A stretch of DNA of 64,000 nucleotides from KBS50 sp042434095 (GTDB lineage: Bacteria; Actinomycetota; Actinomycetes; Mycobacteriales; Micromonosporaceae), in contig NZ_JBHLUE010000019.1 in assembly GCF_042434095.1 (NCBI RefSeq), positions 342,423 through 406,422 of the forward strand, in the 5' to 3' direction. The notes below the pieces were generated by a model. The model did not search any database. It saw only the letters and a program-made list of their open reading frames with translations, and was not told the origin of the DNA. Numbering within the stretch: the first letter of the stretch is position 1; every line of letters begins with the position of its first letter. Of the stretch, positions 46,446-56,800 are shown in pieces. The translations under genes were made by a program, and so were the position numbers.

Positions 46446-49091
46446 ATGCCCGGACACTTCACCCACATCTACACCGCCCGCCGGGTCGCCGACCTGCTCG
46501 CGAGCGGCACGTTCACCGACTGGCCGGACCTGGGCGGCGGCGGTGACGCCGTGGCCGGTCTCGATCCGGTCTTCTGCGGTCAGGTGATGCGCAAGTGGGA
46601 GAAGTTCACCGCCATCGGCGCCATCGGCCCGGACCTGTTCTTCTTCTCGCAGGACTGGAGCAACGACCTGCTCGGTCCCCGTTCCGACGACATCATGCTG
46701 GCCCTGGCCGTCTTCTACTTCTTCGACGCGGCCAAGGAGGACGACTGGGAACCGCTGCTGGTGATCCTCGAGGATGTCGACACGACCCTGACGGCGATCA
46801 TCCGGTTCCTCATCAAGCTGCAGAAGATCTGGGACGACTTCAAAGCCGTCTGGGACGCCACGGTGGGCCCGCTGGTGGACGCCGCGTCGGAACTGCTGGA
46901 CGACCTGACCGGCGGGGTGCTCAACGAGTTCAAGACCGGCCTGGAGCAGCTGCTCGACGCGATCGAGGCGATCGGCGTGCAGGAGCTGACCACCTTCGCC
47001 GACGTGTGGGGCGCGATGAACACCGTTGTGGCGAAGGGGTTCCCGGAGGACTCGTTCCTGTGGAGCGACATGACCCACTACCGGCGCACGTCGGCGCTGT
47101 GCCAGGCGCTGGTCGCCCAGGCGCAGGCGCAGCTCGACGACAGCGACGCCGGGCAGGAACGGTACGAGCAGTTCCTGGCGTACGCGCTGGGCTACATCAC
47201 CCACATCGGCACCGACACGATCGCGCACTCGTTCGTCAACGAGCAGTGCGGCGGCCCCTACCGGGACCACCCGACCCGGCACCACCTGATCGAGAACCAC
47301 ATCGACGCGTGGAACTACGCGCAGAGCGGCGCCGGTGGCACCATCCCCACCGACCCGTGGGGGAAGACCGACGACTATCCCGAGGTCTCCTCGTCCGCGC
47401 TGTGGTTCGCGGTCCAGCTCACCCCGCAGGATCCGCACGGCAAGCAGCGGCCGTCGCCGCTGTCGGACGACCCGGCGGTACGCAAGGAGCAGCTGGACGT
47501 GGACGGCGAGATGCCGATGTGGATGGCCGAGTCGATCGTCAGGGCGCTGAAGGAGACCTTCGCCGACCACCCGCACCCGCAAATCTATTCCGGCGACGCG
47601 TACCAGCAGCAGATCGACCAGGGCAAGCTCACCGCGGTGGTACGGGCGGTGACCGGCCACGGCCTCGACCGCCCGTTCCAGGAACTGCTGGACGCCATCG
47701 CGCCGCCGCCACCGTTCGCGGTGCCGAAGGGCTTCCCGCTGCCCTGGGAGGTGGCCACCGCGTACCGCCTGATGATCACGCTGTACAAGCTCAACTTCAA
47801 CGGCGGCTGGGAGCTGCCCAAGCCCCGGGTGCCGGACGTGGTGATCGTCCCGCCCATGTCGGACTTCACCAACCTGTTCCAGCCGCCCGACTTCTCCGGG
47901 GTGAACGGCGACAACCCGGTCGAGGACGTCTGCGACGTGTTCATCGCGCTGGTGCAGTGGGTCACCAAGGAGATAGCGGCGGTCATCAAGCTGATCGGCG
48001 ACCTCATCAAGGCCGGGCTGAGCCCGATCACCTACCCGGTCCGGGTGGGGCTCTACGAGATCGCCATGAAGGTGTGGGACATCGCCACCAAGACCCACGA
48101 CGTGATGGCGCACACCGGCATCCTCATGCCGCACGCCGAGCAGCGGTACCCGGACAACGGCGAGCTGAAGTGGCCGAACGAGATCGACCTGCCGCTGATC
48201 ACGCTGGGTGGGACCATCGACGGGGCGTTCAAGCAGGCCCTCGCCGACGCCATCGACCCGTTCGGCAACCTCGACCAGGATCAGTCCGTCGTGGTGGCGC
48301 ACTCCGTACGGGATCCCAACCAGCCGTATTACCCGGTCCTGCGGTACCACGCCGACGGCCGGCCGCCGGAGGACTGGGAATTCCACCGCCCGTGGGCGTA
48401 CCCGCAGTTCAGCGAGTTCGAGCAGGGCGGGGCGAACACGCTGGTCCCCACGCCGACCGAGACGTACGACCCGAGCAAGAGCGACCCGACCGGACCGCCC
48501 GGGGCGTACAAGCCGATGCGGCCCGGGCCGTATCCGGAGGGCACCACCCCGGACCAGGTGTTCTTCCGCACCGACGCCGGGTTCGACGAGCAGGGACGGC
48601 TCGGCTACGAGTCGGCGCAGAGCCCGTGGCAGACCGACCAGCTCAACGAGGCGCTCATCGGGCACGCGGAACGGCGGGTCAGCCCGCTCGGCGACCCGGT
48701 GCCGTTCTCCGCGTACCTGATCGGGCGGTTGGCCAACCCGACCGACTACGCCACCCAGTTCAACCTGGACGCCGACCGCGGCTACGCGTACCTGACCTGG
48801 GACTGGATCCGCGGCGGCCAGACCGGACAGACGGACCTGGGCCAGTCGTACCGGCTGCCGGTGGCCGCGCCGTGGCGGGACACCGCGCGCTGGAAGCAGG
48901 GCGCCGAACCCATGCAGCTGACCTACGTCGACCCGCCGCCACCACCGGTGATCATCGAGCTTGGCCCGGGGGCAGGGAGTGCGGCCGGGGACCCGGCGTC
49001 CGGAGCCGGGGCGGCCGCGGACGTGCCGGTCAGGGACCCGGCGGGGCACGACGGAACGGCGGAGGACGACCGAGCGGGAGGTGCGTCATGA
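46446..49091 (+). CDS. Zinc-dependent phospholipase C-family protein
   Basis: 881 residues from the ATG at 46446. A TTG at 46371 extends the reading frame but has no ribosome site and adds a low-complexity stretch. PF00882-type features are MPGHFTHIYTARR with H4 and H7, GPDLFFFSQDW, and GYITHIGTDTIAHSFVNEQCGGPYRDHPTRHHLIENHIDAW (about 252-292), which supply the His/Asp ligands for several zinc ions. The protein is far longer than usual PLCs (about 250-400), with a C-terminal extension that I do not recognise. There is no signal peptide. It overlaps the Cys-rich gene by 4 bp. Confidence 0.8.
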   Translation: MPGHFTHIYTARRVADLLASGTFTDWPDLGGGGDAVAGLDPVFCGQVMRKWEKFTAIGAIGPDLFFFSQDWSNDLLGPRSDDIMLALAVFYFFDAAKEDDWEPLLVILEDVDTTLTAIIRFLIKLQKIWDDFKAVWDATVGPLVDAASELLDDLTGGVLNEFKTGLEQLLDAIEAIGVQELTTFADVWGAMNTVVAKGFPEDSFLWSDMTHYRRTSALCQALVAQAQAQLDDSDAGQERYEQFLAYALGYITHIGTDTIAHSFVNEQCGGPYRDHPTRHHLIENHIDAWNYAQSGAGGTIPTDPWGKTDDYPEVSSSALWFAVQLTPQDPHGKQRPSPLSDDPAVRKEQLDVDGEMPMWMAESIVRALKETFADHPHPQIYSGDAYQQQIDQGKLTAVVRAVTGHGLDRPFQELLDAIAPPPPFAVPKGFPLPWEVATAYRLMITLYKLNFNGGWELPKPRVPDVVIVPPMSDFTNLFQPPDFSGVNGDNPVEDVCDVFIALVQWVTKEIAAVIKLIGDLIKAGLSPITYPVRVGLYEIAMKVWDIATKTHDVMAHTGILMPHAEQRYPDNGELKWPNEIDLPLITLGGTIDGAFKQALADAIDPFGNLDQDQSVVVAHSVRDPNQPYYPVLRYHADGRPPEDWEFHRPWAYPQFSEFEQGGANTLVPTPTETYDPSKSDPTGPPGAYKPMRPGPYPEGTTPDQVFFRTDAGFDEQGRLGYESAQSPWQTDQLNEALIGHAERRVSPLGDPVPFSAYLIGRLANPTDYATQFNLDADRGYAYLTWDWIRGGQTGQTDLGQSYRLPVAAPWRDTARWKQGAEPMQLTYVDPPPPPVIIELGPGAGSAAGDPASGAGAAADVPVRDPAGHDGTAEDDRAGGAS

Positions 49092-50656
49092 CGGACAGCT
49101 GGGGTGCCGCGGTGGCCCGCTGGGGTTTCCGGTCGGACGTCCAGCCGGCCGGCGCGGCCGACCGGAACTGCCCCGACCCGACCGGCTCGGGCGGCGGCTC
49201 CCAGGGCGGCGGGGGCGGCTCCGGGGGTGGCGCGACCGGCGGTGGTGGGTCGCAGGGCGGGGGCTCGACCGGCGGGGGCGGCTCGCACGGCGGCGGATCG
49301 GGCTGCGACTGCCGCTGCCACGGTTCCGGCTCGGCGGGCGGGCGATGGGCCGACCGGGACGGCTGCCGGGACCACGGCCACCACGGCCACCACCACGGCC
49401 GACGCGACCCCGACGGCTGCGGCGGGCACGGTTGCGGCGGGCACCGCGACGGCGACCGCGGGCATGGCGGCGGATGCCGGCACGGCGACGCCGGCCGCGG
49501 CTGTGGCTGTGGCCGCGGCTGTGGCTGTGGCTGTGGCTGTGGCTGTGGCTGTGGCTGTGGCTGTGGCTCCGCCGGTCGACCCGGCGGATCGGGCGGCGTG
49601 GCCGGCCCGACCATCGGGTGGAAGAACCCCAACCGGCCGGCCCGGCACTACGGCACCAGCACGGGCCGAGTGCCCGGCGGTCAGCTCGATCCCTGCGACT
49701 TCGACACGCCGCCGTGGAATACCTGGCCGGGACCGCGCGGCGACCTGTTCCTGCCGTTCCTGTTCCTCCGGGCCAACGCGGGCGACCTGGGCGCGCGTCC
49801 GGTGGTCGGGCCGTTCTGGGAGAGCCCGGACGTCCTGCTGCTGGCCGGCACCGACCCCGCGGTCGCCCCGCCGGTCCCGCCCGAACTCGGCCAGACCGCG
49901 CTGGCCGGCAAGCCCAACACCCTGTACGCGCACGTGTGGAACTTCGGGCTGGCCCAGGCGCCCAACGTGGTGGTCGAGTTCTACTGGTGCGACCCGTCCC
50001 TCGGCATCGGGCCGGCGGGCGCGCACCTGATCGGGCACACCGTGGTCGCGCTCGGAGCCCGGGGCAGCGCCCGGTCGCACGCGGTGGTGAAGTGCCCGAC
50101 GGCCTGGGTGCCCAGCTTCGTCAACGGCGGCCACGAATGCCTGCTGGTCCGCGCCTGGGACGAGACCAGCGACGGGCTCGGCACCCCGCAGTGGGACGCC
50201 GCGCTCAACCGGCACATCGGGCAGCGCAACATCCACGTCATGGCGGCCGGGTCCGGCGCCGCCGGCCGGCCCGGCGAGCTGCTGCTGCCGGCCCCGGCGA
50301 CGCCGCTGACGCTGAAGGTCGGCCCGCTGTACGGCGAGGCCGCCCAGGTACGGGTCGACCGCGCCGCCCCGCACGAGATGCCGTGGCTCCAGCTGCGCAC
50401 CGGCACCCGCGGGCATTTCCCGGCCCAGGCACCGGTGACCGGGGACGTCGTGCTGTCGCCGCCCACTCCGATCGGCGGCGGGCCCTCCACCGGCGGCGTC
50501 ACCGGCACCGAGCACCAGGTCGTCGGCGACGACCAGCAGGTCGCGTTCAGCACCGGCGACGCGGTCCCGGCGCCCGGGCAGGCGCACGTCTACCGGGTCA
50601 CGGCCAGCCAGCAGGGCCAGGTCTTCGGCGGGTACACGGTCATCCTGCTCGGCTGA
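49088..50656 (+). CDS. Protein with a Cys/Gly/His-rich metal-binding-like segment and CARDB-like domain
   Basis: 522 residues from ATG 49088, overlapping the PLC gene (ATGA). After a Gly/Ser linker (about 36-72), residues about 72-160 hold 17 Cys and about 11 His in CDCRCHG, HGHHGHHHG and GCGCG patterns, including eight consecutive Gly-Cys pairs from a ggctgt array. This resembles metallothionein-like or metal-buffering segments. Residues about 200-370 (NAGDLGARPVVGPFWESPDVLL, NTLYAHVWNFGLAQAPNVVVEFYW, HLIGHTVV) resemble a CARDB/Ig-like domain. No signal peptide is seen. Direct coupling to a zinc enzyme suggests metal supply or protection (inference). I know of no described homologue. Confidence 0.72.
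   Translation: MTDSWGAAVARWGFRSDVQPAGAADRNCPDPTGSGGGSQGGGGGSGGGATGGGGSQGGGSTGGGGSHGGGSGCDCRCHGSGSAGGRWADRDGCRDHGHHGHHHGRRDPDGCGGHGCGGHRDGDRGHGGGCRHGDAGRGCGCGRGCGCGCGCGCGCGCGCGSAGRPGGSGGVAGPTIGWKNPNRPARHYGTSTGRVPGGQLDPCDFDTPPWNTWPGPRGDLFLPFLFLRANAGDLGARPVVGPFWESPDVLLLAGTDPAVAPPVPPELGQTALAGKPNTLYAHVWNFGLAQAPNVVVEFYWCDPSLGIGPAGAHLIGHTVVALGARGSARSHAVVKCPTAWVPSFVNGGHECLLVRAWDETSDGLGTPQWDAALNRHIGQRNIHVMAAGSGAAGRPGELLLPAPATPLTLKVGPLYGEAAQVRVDRAAPHEMPWLQLRTGTRGHFPAQAPVTGDVVLSPPTPIGGGPSTGGVTGTEHQVVGDDQQVAFSTGDAVPAPGQAHVYRVTASQQGQVFGGYTVILLG
49499..49564. repeat. GGCTGT hexanucleotide array (11 units)
   Basis: Ten ggctgt units and one variant (ggccgc at 49511-49516), read in frame as Gly-Cys. Every Cys uses TGT, although TGC is normal in this DNA. 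That points to recent slippage expansion rather than gradual evolution. Confidence 0.92.
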
Positions 50657-50776
50657 GGTCTCATCGCGCCCCGGCCCACGGCCTTGGTCCGACAGCCGGT
50701 GACCGCCGCCCACCGCCGGTGGCCGCCACCGCCGTAACGGAGTGTGGCCCAGTCGGAGTCGGTACGGGTCGGGACG

Positions 50777-50816
50777 GTCATGCCTGACAGTCACAGTCAT
50801 GACTGTCAGGCATGAC
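50777..50816. promoter_or_regulatory. 40-bp perfect inverted repeat (17+6+17)
   Basis: GTCATGCCTGACAGTCA and its exact complement are separated by CAGTCA. The composition is AT-richer than the surroundings. It lies 121 nt after the Cys-rich gene and 100 nt before the DUF998 gene. With shorter TGACTGTCA/TGACAGTCA half-sites it could be bound by a TetR- or GntR-like dimer. A cruciform or terminator role is an alternative; there is no T-run. Confidence 0.75.
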
Positions 50817-50915
50817 GATTTCCCGGACGCCTCGGTCTCCGTACGGCCAGCCCCACCCGGACCCGGCGGCCAGCCCCAGTGCGGTCCCGCTGGCCGGTCT
50901 GGTCTGCTCGGCCGC

Positions 50916-51581
50916 ATGAGACCAATTCCCCCGGCCCGGGCGGGCGCGCTGTGCTGGGCCCTGGCCGCGCCGCTGTTCCTGGCCGCCAACCTGGTCACCG
51001 GTCTCGGCTGGCGACACCCGCCGTACAGCTGGGCCACAAACAACATCAGTGACCTTGGCAACGTCCACTGCGGAGTATGGGACACCACCAGGCCCCGGTA
51101 CGTCTGCTCGCCCTGGCACCCCATCATGAACGCCGGAATGCTGCTCACCGGAGCGCTGCTGGCGGCCGGCGTCCTGCTGACCTGGCGTGCCCTCGGCCCG
51201 GGCCGGCTCATCCGGGTGGCCCGGTCGCTGCTGCTGCTCGCCGGCGTCGGTTTCGCGCTGGCTGGCGTGTTCCCGGCCGACGCCGACGAGAACTGGCACT
51301 TCCTGGCCGCGCTGCTGGTCCTGGGCGCCGGCCCGGTGGGGCTGACGCTGGCCGGCCTCGCTCCCCGGGCCGGCGCGCCCGGCCGGTTACGGCTGCCCAC
51401 CCTGGCCGCCGGCCTCCTGGCGCTGACCGGCGCGGTGCTCTTCGTGGCCCAGCGGGACGCCGGCATCGGGATGGGCGGGATGGAACGGGTGGCCGCCCTC
51501 CCGTACCCGATCTGGGCCTGCTGGATCGGTATCACCCTGTTCGCCGCTGGCGGGCCGGCCCGGCGCATCCGGCGCGGCTAG
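50916..51581 (+). CDS. DUF998 membrane protein
   Basis: 221 residues from ATG 50916; an in-frame ATG at 50800 lies inside the large inverted repeat and was not chosen. Six or so hydrophobic helices with the family pattern ALCWALAAPLFLAANLVTGLGW, SWATNNISDLGNVHCG, HPIMNAGMLLTGALL and LAGVFPADADENWHFLAALLVL. Function is unknown, and members are widespread in actinobacteria. Expression may depend on the dyad upstream. Confidence 0.85.
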   Translation: MRPIPPARAGALCWALAAPLFLAANLVTGLGWRHPPYSWATNNISDLGNVHCGVWDTTRPRYVCSPWHPIMNAGMLLTGALLAAGVLLTWRALGPGRLIRVARSLLLLAGVGFALAGVFPADADENWHFLAALLVLGAGPVGLTLAGLAPRAGAPGRLRLPTLAAGLLALTGAVLFVAQRDAGIGMGGMERVAALPYPIWACWIGITLFAAGGPARRIRRG

Positions 51582-51656
51582 GGTCGGCACGGCCGGGAGT
51601 GTGCGGTGCCGGGCGGCGTGCCCGAGCGGCCGGACCCGACGGCCGGGTAGGTCGGT

Positions 51657-51689
51657 CCGGGCCCTCCGCCGGCGCGGCGGAGGGCCCGG
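51657..51689. terminator. Bidirectional hairpin terminator
   Basis: CCGGGCCCTCCGCC pairs with GGCGGAGGGCCCGG across GGCGC (14-bp stem), between the convergent DUF998 and SGNH genes and 10 nt from the SGNH stop. There is no T-run. Confidence 0.8.
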
Positions 51690-51698
51690 GACCCCCTG

Positions 51699-53774
51699 TC
51701 AGTCGCCGAACGCGTTCTTCAGCGCGTCGGCCAGCACGCCGTGTCCGGCCAGGTTCGGGTGTGGGCAGCCGCCGAGTCCGGTCTGCTGGATCTGGGCCGT
51801 GGGCAACCGGGGCGCGGGCTGGAACGTCACTCCCGCGCGGTTGGGAAGGCCCCGCCAGATGGCGTCGTTCATGTCGGCCGTCCACTGCTGGACGGCCCCC
51901 TGCCACCAGTCATCGTCGATCAGGAACCGCGGGTCGGAACCGAACTGGCCCGGCAGCAACCCACGCAGTTTGTCCGACAGCTTGAGGCGGTACGTCTCCG
52001 CGAACAGTCCCACATCGAGCCTGGCGGGGGTGATGTCGTAGTAGCCCATCCACACCACCTTGTCGGCACCGGCCGCGATCACGCTGTTCACGATGGCGGT
52101 GACGTCCTGCTGGACCTGGTTGAGGCGGAACCGTCCGTCGTAACCCGGGATCGGGATCCGTGCGTGGACGTAATCCGCCCCCGTGATCTTGCCGGTCACC
52201 TTGAGATGGCAGGAGCCGCCGTCGATGACCGCGCCCTTGGTCGTCGGGTTCCCGTTGACGTCGAACCAGTCCACCTCGCCCTTCCAGGGGTTCTGGACCT
52301 TTGACGCGTAGTAGTCCATCAGGCCGCACTCGGCGATGGCGGTGAGCACGTCGGTCCAGTTGGTGTTGTTCACCCCGCCCGTGCTGACGAAGTAGGCGGC
52401 CTTCTTCTCGGCCTTCGCCTGGCTGATCGCCCGGTCGGCCAGCCCGAGCGGCGAGGCCACCCGGTCCCAGGGGTTGTTGCAGGAGTCGGGGTGGTTGGGC
52501 ATGTTGATGATGTCGGGCGTTCCGAAACCGGTACGGGCGAAGTTGTAATACTCCACCACGTTCTGGTTCAGCGCGGTGGCGTACCTGCCCACGTAGCTGG
52601 ACATCATGTCGTTGCCGGGCATGGGTGGCTTGCGATCGTCCTGGCGCGTGTTGCCGGCGCAGTCCTTCGGCGGCAGGTGGAAGACGTTCTGGATGTGCGC
52701 CGAGGTCACCGAGTCACCGGTGGCCACCACCACGACCGGCTTGTCGGTCCGGTGTCCGGGGCAGAACCGGTCCCGGCGGGCGCTGTCCAGCAGGGCCTGG
52801 TCGTCCTCGTCCTCGCCCTTGGCCGTCGAGCACGGCTCCGGATCCCCGGGCCCACCCCCGCCCGGACCACCGCCGCCCGGATCGGTGGCCGTGTCGGTCG
52901 GTTCCGCCGTCGGGCTCTCCGACGGCGACTCGCTCGCGCTTTCCGACGGGGAGGCGCTCGCGCTCTCCGACGGCGACGCGCTGCCGCTGTCCGACGGGGA
53001 GGCGCTGGTGCTCTCCGACGGCGACGCGCTGCCGCTGTCCGACGGCGACGGGCTCGCGCTGTCGGACGGCGACGCACTGCCGCTCCCCGACGGCGACGCG
53101 CTGGCGCTCTCGGACGGCGACGCGCTGGCGCTCCCGCTCGCCGACGGTGAGCCGCTCGGGCTGCCGCTGGCGCTGGGGTCGGAGCTGCCGCAGGGACTGG
53201 GACTGCCGCTCGGGCTCGGACTGCCGGTCGGGCTCGCGCTGCCGGTCGGGCTCGCGCTCTCCGGACCACTCGGGCTCGGGCTGCCGCTGCGGGTCGGGCT
53301 GGGGCTGGCGGTGGGCTCGGCGGTCCAGGTGTTGTCGTTGGTCGGCAGCGCCGTGCCGATCGCACCGAGCCGGTCCTGACGCGAGCCCCGGACGCCCGCC
53401 TGTTGCCGGCCGCGGGCGGCGGGCCGCCGGGCAGCCGGGGCGGCCGGGGCGGTGCTGTCGGTCGGTGAGGCGCTGGGGCAGTCGTGCGCGTCCCGCCAGT
53501 CGTCGTCCAGCGCGGTCTGCACGTCCGGCGGCAGCGGCCCGTCCGGGATGCAGGGGTCGAAGGTCCAATTGGTGTGTACGCCGCGATAGTCGATCTCACG
53601 TACGCAGGTCGAGGGGTCCTGACCGGGCGTGGCCGCCACGGCCCGGACGGTCAGCGGCGACCGGGGGGTCGCCCAGACGCTCCCGCCGATCAGCAGGGTG
53701 AGCGTGGCCAGCGAGGCCAGCAGACCGGCGACGGCTCGCCAGGCTCTTTCCTTGGCACGGAACGCGGATCTCAT
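51699..53774 (-). CDS. Secreted SGNH/GDSL-like hydrolase with Ser/Pro-rich linker
   Basis: 691 residues from ATG 53772-53774 with AGGAG upstream. Signal peptide about 1-36 (hydrophobic, ending SVWA). Mature N-terminus has paired Cys; residues about 150-290 are a Ser/Pro/Asp/Gly linker made of SPSGSxSASPS-type repeats, probably glycosylated. The C-terminal SGNH domain has block I GDSVTSAH (about 351-358), block II NFARTGFGT, block III GGVNNTNW and a block V-like GCPHPNLAGHG. It should be an esterase or lipase acting outside the cell. The gene is divergent from the AfsR2 gene, which may regulate it. Confidence 0.83.
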   Translation of the reverse strand: MRSAFRAKERAWRAVAGLLASLATLTLLIGGSVWATPRSPLTVRAVAATPGQDPSTCVREIDYRGVHTNWTFDPCIPDGPLPPDVQTALDDDWRDAHDCPSASPTDSTAPAAPAARRPAARGRQQAGVRGSRQDRLGAIGTALPTNDNTWTAEPTASPSPTRSGSPSPSGPESASPTGSASPTGSPSPSGSPSPCGSSDPSASGSPSGSPSASGSASASPSESASASPSGSGSASPSDSASPSPSDSGSASPSESTSASPSDSGSASPSESASASPSESASESPSESPTAEPTDTATDPGGGGPGGGGPGDPEPCSTAKGEDEDDQALLDSARRDRFCPGHRTDKPVVVVATGDSVTSAHIQNVFHLPPKDCAGNTRQDDRKPPMPGNDMMSSYVGRYATALNQNVVEYYNFARTGFGTPDIINMPNHPDSCNNPWDRVASPLGLADRAISQAKAEKKAAYFVSTGGVNNTNWTDVLTAIAECGLMDYYASKVQNPWKGEVDWFDVNGNPTTKGAVIDGGSCHLKVTGKITGADYVHARIPIPGYDGRFRLNQVQQDVTAIVNSVIAAGADKVVWMGYYDITPARLDVGLFAETYRLKLSDKLRGLLPGQFGSDPRFLIDDDWWQGAVQQWTADMNDAIWRGLPNRAGVTFQPAPRLPTAQIQQTGLGGCPHPNLAGHGVLADALKNAFGD

Positions 53775-53899
53775 GAGCAGGCGTCTCCTCTCGATGCCGG
53801 CCGTCGGCGACGCCGAAGAGCGGCCGGCGCCCCGATTCGGCAAGGTAGTGACGTGGAATAATTCGTCGATGAATCCGCGGTGAAGCGAGGGGACGGCTC

Positions 53900-56800
53900 G
53901 TGCGGATACAGGTGCTGGGGCCGCTGCGCGTCTGGGACGGCGGCCGGTGGACGGCGGTCAACGCGCCGCACCACCGGATCGTGCTGTCGGTGCTGCTGGC
54001 CGAGGCCGGCCGGCCGGTCCCGAAGGACCGCCTGGTCCACGACATCTGGGGCGAGCGGCCGACCCGGACCGCGGCCAGCGCGGTCAACGGGTACGTGATG
54101 CGGCTGCGCCGGCTGCTCCGCGCGGGCGGCGCCGGCGACGTGCTCACCCGGCCCGCCGGTTACGAGCTGACCGCCGACGACGACGCCGTCGACGTGCGGG
54201 TCTTCGAACGCATGCTGCGGACCGGCAAGCGGCACGTGGCCGGCGGGCAGGTGGCGGACGGCGTACGGCAGCTCGAGGCCGCGTTGGCGCTGTGGCGCGG
54301 CCCCGCCCTCGCCGACGTTCCCGGCACGCTGCTGGTGGCCAGCGAGGCGGACCGGCTGGACCAGCTGCGCCTGGCCGCCCGGGAGGAGCTGCTCGGCGCG
54401 CAGCTGGAGCTGGGCCGGCACGCCGAGGTCGTCGAGGAGCTGTCCGCGCTGGTCCGGGAGAACCCGCTGCGGGAACGGCTGTGCCGGCATCTCATGATCG
54501 CCCTCTACCGCTGCGGGCGGCGGGCGGAGGCGCTGGACGCGTACCGGCGGGTGCGCGCGGTGCTCACGGCCGAGACCGGGCTCGAACCGGGTCCCGAGCT
54601 GCAGGCGGTGGAGCAGGCGGTGCTCACCGACGACCGGGGGCTGGCCGCGCCCGCGGTCCGCCCGGTGGCGCCGGCGCAGCTGCCGGCCGCGGTGGCCGAC
54701 TTCGCCGGCCGGCACGACGTGCTGGCCGCCCTGGACGCGGTGGCCCGGGGGCGCCCGGCGCCGCCGGTGGTGATCGCGGGTCTGGCCGGGGTGGGCAAGA
54801 CCGCGCTCGCGGTGCGTTGGGCGCACGCCGTACGGGCCGACTTCCCGGACGGTCAGCTCTTCGTTGACCTGCGCGGCCACTCCCTGCGGCCGGCCGTCCA
54901 GCCGATGGAGGCGCTCGCCGGCTTCCTGGTGGCGCTCGGGGTGCCCCCCGAACAGATCCCGGGGCAGCTCGACGAGGCGGTGGCGCTGTACCGCAGCGTG
55001 ACGGCCGTGCGGCGGATCCTGGTGCTGCTGGACAACGCCGGCCACCCGGACCAGGTGCGTCCGCTGCTGCCGGGCGGTCCCGGCTGCCTCGTGCTGATCA
55101 CCAGCCGCGATCAGCTGCGCGGGCTCACCGCCCGGGAGGGCGCCGTCGGCCTGCCGCTGGAGGTCCTGCCCGTGGACGAGGCGCGGGCGTTGCTGCGTAC
55201 CCTGCTGCCCGGCGCGGCCGACGCGGACGCGGCCGAGCTGGCCCGGCTCTGCGGCTACCTCCCGCTGGCCATCCGGATCGCCGCGGCCAACCTCCGGGCC
55301 GAGGCGACCCCGGTCGCCCGGTACAACCGGCGGCTCGCCGCCGGGGACCGGCTGGCCACCCTGGGCGTCCGCGGCGACGCCATGTCGGCCACCGGCACGG
55401 CCTTCGACCTGTCGTACGGAGCGCATCCCCCGGCGGCGCGCCGGCTGTTCCGGCTGCTCGGCATCGCGCCCGGCGACACGGTGGCCGCCCCCGCGGCCGC
55501 GGCGCTGGCCGGCCTGCCGGTGGCCGAGGCCGGGGCGCTGCTGGACGCCCTCGCCACCGCCCACCTGCTGGAACGGGCCGCGCCGGACCGCTACCGCTGG
55601 CACGACCTGGTACGCCTCTACGCCCGCCGGCGCTGCCTGGCCGAGGACCCCGACCGGGACGCGGCCCTCGCTCGGCTCTACCGGTACTACCTGCGCACGA
55701 TGGACCGGGCGGCCCGGCTGCTCTACCCGACCGTGGTGCGTCTCCCGCTGCCGGCAGCTGCCGACCCACGCCGCGACGCGGACGCGGACCCCGCTCCGGC
55801 CGGCGACCCCGCCACAGATGCCGACCCCGGTCCGGACGTCGACCCCGACCCCGACGCCGACCCCGCCACAGATGCCGACCCCGGTCCGGACGTCGACCCC
55901 GACCCGGACGCCGACCCCGACCTCGGCGCGGCCGCCGGGCGCCGGTTCGCCAGCCCGGCCGAGGCGCTGGCCTGGGTGGAGGCGGAACGGGCCAACCTGA
56001 CCGCGGCGATCCGGTCGGCCGGGCCGGCGCACCGGGAGGCCGCCTGGCGGCTGACCGACCAGCTGCGCTGGCATCTGGACTTCACGGCGCCGTCGGCGGA
56101 ATGGCTGCCCGTCACCGAGGCCGCGCTCGGGCACGCCCGCGCCGACAACCACCCGCTCGGGCAGGCGGCCGCCCACCTGAGCCGGGCCACCGTGCTGCTG
56201 AGCGGCAGCCGGTACGACGAGGCCATCGCGGACTTCCACCGGGTGCTCGACTTCGCCCGCGACGGCGGCTGGGCCGAGGGCCAGACCTGCGCGCTGAGCA
56301 ACCTCGCACACGTCTACTTCGAGACGGGCCGGCTGGACCTGGCCGCCCGGCACACGATCGAGGCCCTGGACATCGACACCCGGATCGGCCGGACCGCCGG
56401 GCAGCTGTCCCGGCTGGCCAACCTCGGCAACATCCGGCTCCAGCAGGGCCGCCTGGCCGAGGCCGTGGAGTACTGCCAGCGCGTCATCGAGCTGGAAGGG
56501 CAGGTCGGCGAGTGGCACGGGCAGGGCACCGCGCACGGCTGCCTGGGCGAGGCGTACCTGCTGTTGGGACGGCACGAGGACGCGCTCGGCTACCTGACGG
56601 AGGCCCTGGCCCGGCACCGCCGGGCCAGGGCGCGCAGCTGCGAGGCCGACACCCTGCGACTGCTGGCCGCCGGGAACGGCGCGGCCGGCCGCCTGGTCGA
56701 GGCGCAGGCCCTGGCCGCGCAGGCGCTGCTCATCGCCCGCGAGGTCGGCGACCGGTGGGTCGAGGCACAGGCCCTGCTCGCGCAGGCCGATCTGGAGCTG

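Noticed and set aside
46595..49087. Long open frame shadowing the phospholipase gene
   Set aside because: The frame is open only because of GC-rich codon use. The PLC frame carries family motifs; this one contains none until the Cys-rich gene begins at 49088.
50800..50915. Alternative upstream start of the DUF998 gene
   Set aside because: The ATG at 50800 lies inside the perfect inverted repeat and the added residues are not membrane-like or conserved in pattern.
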